This document shows positions 56,877 to 64,000 of a stretch of 64,000 nucleotides of DNA, one piece after another. The position numbers were made by a program, and so were the translations under genes. Origin of the DNA: a virus; the IMG/VR virus record IMGVR_UViG_3300046820_002137, positions 1 to 64,000 of that record; one strand, 5' to 3'. The notes under the pieces are model-generated. The model was given only the letters and a program-made list of their open reading frames with translations, searched no databases and was not told where the DNA came from. How positions within the stretch are numbered: the stretch's first letter is position 1; every line of letters begins with the position of its first letter.

Positions 56877-58662
56877 AGGGGTCTATAAATGGGTCTTCTA
56901 CATCATTAAATAGTTTATAGTTAGTTCCTTCAGGTATTAATTTAAAAATTAAATTTTTAAATGGATGATGTTTTCCATTCAAAAATGGTTGGTCTACTCC
57001 GATTCCGTTGGAATCTATGTAACCATATGAATACAGGTCTCTCCAAACAAAGGTATTTCTATTCTCAGAAAATGTTGCATAGTTAGGAATATCAACAACA
57101 TTTCTTGGGTCACCTTCCTCTAAATAATCTGAAAAAGCCCTAATTGGTATAGAATATAACGGTTGATAGAAATAACCCGGATTAAACTGAAATCCGTTGT
57201 CATTTTGCAACACACATGAAAAATTATTATTATTAAACTTAATTTTGTGATATCTATGTGAAATTACTCTTTCGGTTTGTTCATAATCATTCCATTCACA
57301 TAGGTCACCGTCTATAGTATCACCACTAACAAGAGGATTTGTATATATAAAATCGAATGGAGCCCCACCGGCGTTATTAACATATGGATATGGATTTAAA
57401 TTATTATAAGTTGTTGTATTTAAATATGTGTTAGAGTTTGGGGATGCCCACCATGTTGATGGTACCCCTGCCATTGGAACTAATGGTAGGTTAAAGTCAA
57501 ACCCCCATCTTAACCCCTCAGTCCACCCCATATATCCTTTCCAAATTACAGTTACGAATAATTCAGATACCGGTCTTTTTTGATTGTCTATTAATTTATT
57601 TAAATCAAAATCTTTATTAAAACTCAACGTATAAGTATCAGAACCTTCTTTCAAAGAAATTCTACCAACATTATTTGGGGTTCTTGCAGGATATTCATAC
57701 TTTTTTTCATTTTTGAATGGATTAGTTTCAAATCCTGAATTTACTAAAACAATATCTTCAGGATTATTCAAAATAATGTGTTTTCTTATATAATATTTGG
57801 ACTTGGATTCTACAGGTGCATTTTGTAAAATAACTCTTTTTGCAGTACCTTGTACTCCTGGATTGAATGTACCTCCTAAAAACCCAACATTAATTATGTT
57901 AAATATATATAAATCACTTTCGTAAGTTCCATCACCTAAAGAATAAACTTGGAATAAATTGTTACCTAAATAATCAAAACTTAATTCCACAAATTCACCA
58001 ACATTAAACCCATGCTTTACAGGACATACAAATGTAATTAACCTCCTACCGCTTAAAGTCGTGTCTCTTATATAAAAAGGTATTCCGTCAGCCACGTCCC
58101 AATTTAAATTATGAACAGTAGTACCATCATAAAGAATGGCGTTTAATGCTTCATTAACAATATTTTCATAAGGATAACTTATATAAAAACTCCAATTATA
58201 AGATGATGCACTTTTAGCTTGTAATATTTGATGATATTCAGGTGGCGTTCCTGAATCAGGTGCCGTGTAACCTAAAAAATTATAATCAGTTCGAATAAAA
58301 CTAAACTCATCGTACCCAGGAAATCCAGCCCATAAAGTTGGTGATGTGCCTCCCGTACATTGTATTTGAGCATCAATATTTCCATTAACATAATACAAAC
58401 TATTTATAAATGGTTCATATGCACTTACACCTGTGTATGAATTTTTAAATATAAAAGTAAGTTTAGACGCTGGTCTAAAAGTTGTGGATTTTTGTCTTTC
58501 TCTATCAAAAACAATTTGTAAATCAATATCAACACTTCTATCGTATTCCGTTAGTTCTTTAACAGTTTGTACAAAAGGTACCTTGATTGAAAAATCAACG
58601 TCAACGGCACTTTTATATCTCAAAGAACCTAATAAAAGTCTGATTTCTTGTTGATTACCCAT
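56869..58662 (-). CDS. Large baseplate-region structural protein
   Basis: 597 residues, beta-rich. It begins MGNQQEIRLLLGSLRYKSAV and contains FDRERQKSTTFRPASKLTFI, then VSELFVTVIWKGYMGWTEGL and RWGFDFNLP, and ends with HHPFKNLIFKLIPEGTNYKL. I know no enzyme with these words; they fit a baseplate or tail-tip protein. It overlaps the giant upstream gene by one base (TAATG) and the downstream gene by 8 bases. Confidence 0.68.
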   Translation of the reverse strand: MGNQQEIRLLLGSLRYKSAVDVDFSIKVPFVQTVKELTEYDRSVDIDLQIVFDRERQKSTTFRPASKLTFIFKNSYTGVSAYEPFINSLYYVNGNIDAQIQCTGGTSPTLWAGFPGYDEFSFIRTDYNFLGYTAPDSGTPPEYHQILQAKSASSYNWSFYISYPYENIVNEALNAILYDGTTVHNLNWDVADGIPFYIRDTTLSGRRLITFVCPVKHGFNVGEFVELSFDYLGNNLFQVYSLGDGTYESDLYIFNIINVGFLGGTFNPGVQGTAKRVILQNAPVESKSKYYIRKHIILNNPEDIVLVNSGFETNPFKNEKKYEYPARTPNNVGRISLKEGSDTYTLSFNKDFDLNKLIDNQKRPVSELFVTVIWKGYMGWTEGLRWGFDFNLPLVPMAGVPSTWWASPNSNTYLNTTTYNNLNPYPYVNNAGGAPFDFIYTNPLVSGDTIDGDLCEWNDYEQTERVISHRYHKIKFNNNNFSCVLQNDNGFQFNPGYFYQPLYSIPIRAFSDYLEEGDPRNVVDIPNYATFSENRNTFVWRDLYSYGYIDSNGIGVDQPFLNGKHHPFKNLIFKLIPEGTNYKLFNDVEDPFIDPCE

Positions 58663-61600
58663 TAAAATTCATAAACATCAGTTTTTATCCACTTAACCAA
58701 AAATCTATCGTAAGCAGTTTTACCTAAGCTTATACCAAAGTAAAAATAATAGGGACCAGATGATGTAAAAGTTCGGTTACTATTACCTGGTGGTAATGGA
58801 GGTTCTGGGTCAATTTCTCCGGCCGGATTTACGTTGAATATATAGGCTTTATTATAAGTATACAGAGTCGGGTTTTCGGGATGCATAAAATCCGAATCCG
58901 GGGAAGATGCACCTAATCTGTCAAATTCTTGATAATACGAATCAAAAAATACGGGAGATGGGTCAGTGGCCCAATCATTATCTTGGTCACCAAAAATACT
59001 ATCGTCATCTGAATTTTGTTTTATTATCCACTGATAAATTGGAACTCTTTGTGAAAATATTGGTATGTCATTGTATACACATGGATTTGACAAATCACCT
59101 GTTGGGGTAACAACCAATCTATGAGGTGAAATCCAATCTCTTAATTGAACTTCTTCTTTATAGAATATTCCAAAAACGTTATTTCTAGCACCTGAGGAGT
59201 TTAAAAAAACCGAACTAGTAGGTACAATTGGAATTGAGTTTGGTTCAGAACCATAGTATTCGTCAGGGTCAAATTCTTTAATCCCTATTTGTGAGTTTAT
59301 GGCAACCATTTGAGCGTAGTCACCATCGACTTTTTTAAACCCTCTATCATTAAATAACCTTTGAATCATGTCGGTAGCGACCCCTGCAGCCCCGCCACCT
59401 AATATAGCCGCAAATTGTTCTAAAATTAAACCCGCAATACTCCTACTAAGTAATCTAGACAAGAAAAATTGACTTATTAATTCTGAAACATCTTTAAACG
59501 AGGTATGATATAAACGATTCATAACGTATCCATCGTATCTCGGGTCCAAAACCAATTCACTAGTATATTTGGTTCTAGGTCCCATATCCAAAATTGTAGT
59601 TGGATTTTGTAACAATTTAACATTTGCACCAGATGAGTCCTCGAATTCAATATCAAATGGACCAAATCCAAATGCGTTTGTTTTTCCAACAAATCCGGTT
59701 GGGTGTCTGTATGGTGAAGACCTGTAATATAATACATTGGTTTCGTAATCAGGAAATACTAACTGATTACAAGAACAAATATATGGTGAATTCTCAGGTG
59801 GTGGTGTAAATCTTACTTGATTCCTTACTGGATACATAAATAATGTTCCGTTTATCCACTGATTAGTAAACATATGTCCAAATACGTTTCTACAGGCCGC
59901 AAAATTCAATTTAATTCTAGCGGACCACTCAAACACCAAATAGAAATCTAAAGGGATTGTTAACATGGGGGCGGTTACCAATTTATAACATCCGTTTTCG
60001 ACTATTAGGTCTCTTTGTGGAGGACTTATACTAATATTACCTAAATTAACAACATTTCGATAACAATCGTTATTAGTGTCAGGTTCTAATATTATCATAC
60101 CATCACTATCGGTACTATAACATCGTAAAGGTGCTAATCCCGCACAATCCAAAGATTCCGCAACATTGTTAGGTAACGCCGGATTATTTTGTAATTCTGT
60201 CAAGTTGTCCGCAGCAGCACCAGCGTCTCCTGTTCCGGGTGGGGATGACGCTGAGGATACTAATCCATTATCATTAACAGTGTTAACTGCTAATAAATTA
60301 TTCGCCATTAAAGGATAACTAATTTCTATATAATGCCCTGTGGGTGTACTTGTACCATCACAATATAACATAGTACTTGACATAAATAATCTGTCCGACC
60401 TCATTACAATCCTTTCTGAATTATCAAAAATCATGTCCTCAATAAACGCAGGGTCATTGTTATATGGAACACAGTAATATGCCGAAAAAGGTGGACTAGC
60501 CTCAAATCCATTAGACCAATTATATATCGGTGGGGTATTGAATACAAAAGTAGTGGCATCAAATGGTGAGTATGACGCCGCTAATCTAGAGTCATTAGTA
60601 TAAACATATGAACCTCCTTCAACTATTTCATTAAGAAAATACCCCTTACAAGCTCTACCATTTGTGGTTGTATTATAAAATAAACCATTATTAGAAAATA
60701 AATCACCTGTAGTGTAAACGTCAGGTGCTATTGATGGGTAGGAATTGGAGCCACCATAAGGTCGATAGAAAGGAGAAATTGGTAACGGTTCAACCGAATT
60801 CCAAAAATCTCTAGTCATCCTATTATTACTTATAATTCTCAAAGTACCACTAGGTCCTAAAGTCTCAACAGCAGGGGGCCATCCGTCAATAGTATTTGTA
60901 TAATATGTAGAATCCATTCTTGAGTAAGTTGTTGTAGCACTAGATGTGAATGTTTGAAATAAACTAGGGTCTAAGGATAGTTCATATGATGGATGAAACA
61001 AATATTCACCAGGTGTATACACATCAGCACTACCATTAGAACCTAAATGTCTAACACACTTAAATCCTCCTTGGATTGGTATATTTAATTTAAAATTATC
61101 TTCAACAATATAAAATGGGTCGGCAGCCCATGCGGAATTAAAATCGGTGTCAACCCCGTACAATCTACTAATATCAAATCGGCATCTTTGTCTTGTTGAG
61201 TATGGGTCAACCCCTCTTACTAAAAAAATTAATTTCTGTAATGAAAAATCTTTAAGACAAGTAAAACCTAAGTTACCACTAGCACCGTACGTAGTGAACG
61301 GAAAGACCCAAGTAGGGGGATAATCGAACGGGGGAATTGGGGGAATTGTAAACGGATAACTATTATCCACACCGGCAACATCCGTTCTAAAAAGATACTG
61401 GAATGTGGTCATATCACTATTCATTACTCGGTTATATAGTGTTCCAGGAAAAGGGTTACCCACCGCTTGAGCTCTCGCCATATATTCTCCAACAGTTGTG
61501 TTGTGAATAACTTGGAAGTATTCAACATCCATTTGAAATTTAGCATAATTATTGTTAGTTCTTGCAGTCAAGTTATAGTAAGTTGGATTATTACCAGTAC

Positions 61601-64000
61601 CATCCGGTCTTGCCCATAATACTTCAGCATTATCTATTTGGTAATATAATATATCATCATCTGTAGGATTTCCGGGGTCATTAATCTCAATTACCGGAGT
61701 TCCTCTTGTTGACCCAGTAATTGCTCTATTATTAAACTGATTATCATTGGTTAGGCCAGTTAAATTTGGGTCTTGTGAATTTGTAGGTTCAATAAAAGAT
61801 ACCATTTGACCTACATTCCAATTTACAGATGGTTTAGCCATCAATATTATCACATTATCTAAGTGCCATTTACTAATACCATTCCCAGGTAAATCAATTG
61901 CAAAAGACGCCTTTATTCTATTATACCCTCCTCCAGGATTAAAAGCGCTTTCATCAAAATACTTAGCTTTGGTATTTAAAATATTAAGTCTTTCCCAGAA
62001 AGGTAAACTTGGAGAGTATATAAATTCAAATCCCGGTTCATCATCAATCTCAAATGGTACAGGATATGGTGCTCTAGATATTTCACTTCCATTATATGGT
62101 CTTCCCGCAATTATTAATCCATATGCGGCATCAGGATTTCCGGCCGGGCAAATTCTCCAATTTGAAGGTTGGAAAAATGGGGTGATGAAGGTTGATGCTC
62201 CTATTTGGTTTGCCGTATTTAATAAGTCAGCTCCTGCCGATGAAACCGAGCCAACACTAGTTTGACTACCACCATCTTGTGCCGGTTCATCACATGAGCA
62301 CATTTCACAATTAGGATAGGTTAACATTGGTAGGTTCATTGACCCATTTCGACATCTATCTTCGAAGTCATCAGCAATACCTTGGAATTTGTCGCACACC
62401 CTAGATAATGTATCACATAATCCACTTAAAAATCCAAATGGGGTTATATTTAAAAAAGAAGTTCCAGCAATAGAACAAATACCATCCGCAATTGCACATA
62501 TAAAACCAGCAATACCTTCCATAACCACCCAAAGAATACACACAATCAAACCAACTATATGTTTTAAAAGTATTACTGCAAATAATATTGGTGTGAAAAT
62601 TCCTAATATAAATGTGAACAATATATATATTATATCGTTTTGGAACATACCGTCGTTTGCGGGAAACTTATTGTGAGTACCCTCACATTCCTCATTCAAA
62701 ATATCTTTAATCGCAATTATTTTATATCTATTCAAACCACCTCTATGTTCGGAAATCATTTGTGACACAGTATAAACTTTACTGTGAATCATTTCATAAA
62801 ATCTGTCTTCACAATTAACCGCCTCATCAACCATAAGTAATCCGGTTGGAGTTAGGTTACCTCCTGAGTCGGTCTCTCCATATTCATTCCAATCCAAACT
62901 AAAAGCATAAGATGCTCTAACCTGTTTATACTGAGGACTAGCCAATAAAGTAGTTGTTGGTGCAATACACCCTACAAAAGCTTCAGTTAAGAAGTTAGCA
63001 TCTTGTATTGATGGGTCTTGGTCATAAGAATCCCAACCCCATTCTTTAATGTTTGGTACCAAAAAAGCGCCTCTAATAACTTCATTAGACAGTGAAGGCG
63101 CTTGTTCCCATTTAACTTTAAACCTATATTTTCCTTTTGTTGGTATACCTACGTTAGGGTCGTTAGAAATTTGTCTATTACCAAATTCATCAGTATAAAC
63201 ATAATCTAAATTCATAGGTACATCTATTAACCATGTCCCATTTTCGTCTACACATTTACCTCCATTTTCTAATTCATAGGTTTCAAGTACAGGTCTTCCG
63301 TCTGAATCTATATTTATAGTTTGTCTTATTGACAATAGTTCCCCAGGACCTGTAATTAAATTACACAAATTTCCAATTTTTTTTCTAGCCTTACAGTTTC
63401 TTTTCACCGCCTCTTTATCAACATTAGAAAATATTGACCCCATAAAAATAGCCGCGGGTTCTATTTTGATACCAAATTCTTGTGATAAATCAAAATCTAT
63501 TCTTGTAATACCTAAATAACATATTTCAGGTTGTCCCCATAATGGAACTACTTCAATAGTTCTATTTGATTGTTTTATTTGTGGTAGTTCTCCTAAATTT
63601 GTAGACGCTCTAAATTCAGTTCCTGATACTTGCTGTTCATTAGCTAAATTAAGTCTTATCATATCCTGTGGTGATAATGAAAATTCACCAATATCCGATA
63701 AGTCAACATCTAAGTGAACTATTTGAGTACCGACAGGTACTCCAAATAACATAAAGTCACCACTATCATTTGTTTTAGTCGTATATTTATAATATTTTTC
63801 AAAAACCTCGGAAACTTCAGGTATAATTAAAACGTCTTCCCTCGATGGAAAAGTACCTGTTGGTATATGACCTCCGTGTGATTTTTCATAAGGAAGTAAA
63901 TTATAACGATATCCGTCATCATTTAAGTCATTGAGGGTCTTATATGGATAAATGTCATTGAGCGTAGGATTATTTTCATCACTATCTGATAATGGTATAA
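58662..64000 (-). CDS. Giant baseplate-region protein, N-terminus beyond window
   Basis: At least 1778 residues. The frame is open past the in-frame ATG at 63752 to the right edge, and the extra 82 residues read as good protein (KTNDSGDFMLFGVPVGTQIV is a continuous carboxypeptidase-regulatory-like beta-sandwich word), so the start lies outside. Around bases 62460-62640 is a long hydrophobic stretch (YILFTFILGIFTPILFAVIL, then HIVGLIVCILWVVMEGIAGF) followed by a Cys-rich segment (CEMCSC). The rest is beta-rich with many Pro/Asn. A baseplate or tail-tip component is inferred; the hydrophobic stretch hints at membrane contact during DNA delivery. Confidence 0.75.
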   Translation of the reverse strand, partial: IPLSDSDENNPTLNDIYPYKTLNDLNDDGYRYNLLPYEKSHGGHIPTGTFPSREDVLIIPEVSEVFEKYYKYTTKTNDSGDFMLFGVPVGTQIVHLDVDLSDIGEFSLSPQDMIRLNLANEQQVSGTEFRASTNLGELPQIKQSNRTIEVVPLWGQPEICYLGITRIDFDLSQEFGIKIEPAAIFMGSIFSNVDKEAVKRNCKARKKIGNLCNLITGPGELLSIRQTINIDSDGRPVLETYELENGGKCVDENGTWLIDVPMNLDYVYTDEFGNRQISNDPNVGIPTKGKYRFKVKWEQAPSLSNEVIRGAFLVPNIKEWGWDSYDQDPSIQDANFLTEAFVGCIAPTTTLLASPQYKQVRASYAFSLDWNEYGETDSGGNLTPTGLLMVDEAVNCEDRFYEMIHSKVYTVSQMISEHRGGLNRYKIIAIKDILNEECEGTHNKFPANDGMFQNDIIYILFTFILGIFTPILFAVILLKHIVGLIVCILWVVMEGIAGFICAIADGICSIAGTSFLNITPFGFLSGLCDTLSRVCDKFQGIADDFEDRCRNGSMNLPMLTYPNCEMCSCDEPAQDGGSQTSVGSVSSAGADLLNTANQIGASTFITPFFQPSNWRICPAGNPDAAYGLIIAGRPYNGSEISRAPYPVPFEIDDEPGFEFIYSPSLPFWERLNILNTKAKYFDESAFNPGGGYNRIKASFAIDLPGNGISKWHLDNVIILMAKPSVNWNVGQMVSFIEPTNSQDPNLTGLTNDNQFNNRAITGSTRGTPVIEINDPGNPTDDDILYYQIDNAEVLWARPDGTGNNPTYYNLTARTNNNYAKFQMDVEYFQVIHNTTVGEYMARAQAVGNPFPGTLYNRVMNSDMTTFQYLFRTDVAGVDNSYPFTIPPIPPFDYPPTWVFPFTTYGASGNLGFTCLKDFSLQKLIFLVRGVDPYSTRQRCRFDISRLYGVDTDFNSAWAADPFYIVEDNFKLNIPIQGGFKCVRHLGSNGSADVYTPGEYLFHPSYELSLDPSLFQTFTSSATTTYSRMDSTYYTNTIDGWPPAVETLGPSGTLRIISNNRMTRDFWNSVEPLPISPFYRPYGGSNSYPSIAPDVYTTGDLFSNNGLFYNTTTNGRACKGYFLNEIVEGGSYVYTNDSRLAASYSPFDATTFVFNTPPIYNWSNGFEASPPFSAYYCVPYNNDPAFIEDMIFDNSERIVMRSDRLFMSSTMLYCDGTSTPTGHYIEISYPLMANNLLAVNTVNDNGLVSSASSPPGTGDAGAAADNLTELQNNPALPNNVAESLDCAGLAPLRCYSTDSDGMIILEPDTNNDCYRNVVNLGNISISPPQRDLIVENGCYKLVTAPMLTIPLDFYLVFEWSARIKLNFAACRNVFGHMFTNQWINGTLFMYPVRNQVRFTPPPENSPYICSCNQLVFPDYETNVLYYRSSPYRHPTGFVGKTNAFGFGPFDIEFEDSSGANVKLLQNPTTILDMGPRTKYTSELVLDPRYDGYVMNRLYHTSFKDVSELISQFFLSRLLSRSIAGLILEQFAAILGGGAAGVATDMIQRLFNDRGFKKVDGDYAQMVAINSQIGIKEFDPDEYYGSEPNSIPIVPTSSVFLNSSGARNNVFGIFYKEEVQLRDWISPHRLVVTPTGDLSNPCVYNDIPIFSQRVPIYQWIIKQNSDDDSIFGDQDNDWATDPSPVFFDSYYQEFDRLGASSPDSDFMHPENPTLYTYNKAYIFNVNPAGEIDPEPPLPPGNSNRTFTSSGPYYFYFGISLGKTAYDRFLVKWIKTDVYEF

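Noticed and set aside
61969-62676. Two + strand frames of 98 and 95 codons
   Set aside because: They are antisense to the giant baseplate gene and have no promoter or leader.
63750-63752. ATG at 63752 as the start of the giant baseplate gene
   Set aside because: The frame remains open for 82 codons to the window edge and the beta-sandwich word continues across the ATG, so the true start is outside.
1-64000. Alternative genetic code, as in some gut phages
   Set aside because: TAG (gp46-type gene), TGA (dnaJ, small gene at 2134) and TAA all act as true stops at sensible gene ends.
1-64000. tRNA genes
   Set aside because: I saw no cloverleaf-like sequence with a TTC loop box in the short intergenic gaps; a covariance-model search (for example tRNAscan) would be decisive.

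Overview
This window is part of the genome of a large tailed bacteriophage that appears to have a contractile, T4-like (myovirus) architecture and to infect a member of the Bacteroidota, probably Flavobacteriia. The DNA is AT-rich, genes are packed edge to edge (many stop-start overlaps of the TAATG or ATGA type), and leaders are A-rich with weak Shine-Dalgarno signals. Phage identity rests on a primase, a gp46/gp47-type recombination nuclease pair, a PD-(D/E)XK nuclease, a RuvC-like resolvase, an endolysin and a long tail/baseplate block. The host assignment rests on SprB-type adhesin repeats, an M43 (pappalysin/cytophagalysin-type) metalloprotease, a histone H1-like Hc1 protein, a sigma factor resembling Bacteroidota RpoD, and promoter matches to the Bacteroidota consensus (TTTG, about 18-20 nt, TAnnTTTG). 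TAA, TAG and TGA are all used as stops, so the standard code applies. No tRNA, rRNA, CRISPR array or insertion sequence was seen, and no stretch over 300 bases lacks a gene.

Layout. 1-5.4 kb: late-looking structural or cargo genes, a DNA methyltransferase and several very small genes, two of them hidden between or under larger frames. 5.4-16 kb: glutaredoxin and thioredoxin, a PcfJ-like protein, a DUF932 protein under a host-type promoter, a leucine-rich-repeat protein, a Dam methylase, an EVE-like protein and DnaJ. 16-23 kb: small conserved genes, the Hc1 protein, putative head-associated proteins, and a lysis-like group (amidase, membrane protein, overlapping spanin-like proteins). 23-31.8 kb: sigma factor, gp46, gp47, lytic transglycosylase, PD-(D/E)XK nuclease, tandem ParB-like membrane proteins and primase. 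31.9-41.5 kb, on the + strand: a fibre/adhesin cluster with Thr-rich linkers, beta-propeller modules, a trypsin-like protease and a BspA-like tip. 41.5-64 kb, on the - strand: a RuvC-like resolvase and the tail/baseplate operon, including a metalloprotease fused to SprB repeats and a giant protein that runs off the right edge.

Regulation can be partly read from the sequence. The sense-strand box ATATTTAT (or a one-base variant) lies 4-42 nt upstream of eleven start codons, on both strands, mostly before structural or late-type genes, often at 15-17 nt. Strong hairpin terminators, several with GAAA loops, separate units. I infer that the phage sigma factor, itself behind a host-type promoter, may read this box. 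Five proteins, four of them directly behind such a box, also share an N-terminal segment ending in [IL]-x-E, usually followed by Q. This matches the (L/I)-x-E cleavage rule of T4-type prohead proteases and suggests a set of capsid-targeted cargo proteins. That is the most interesting candidate for an undescribed system here, together with the protease-armed fibre apparatus.
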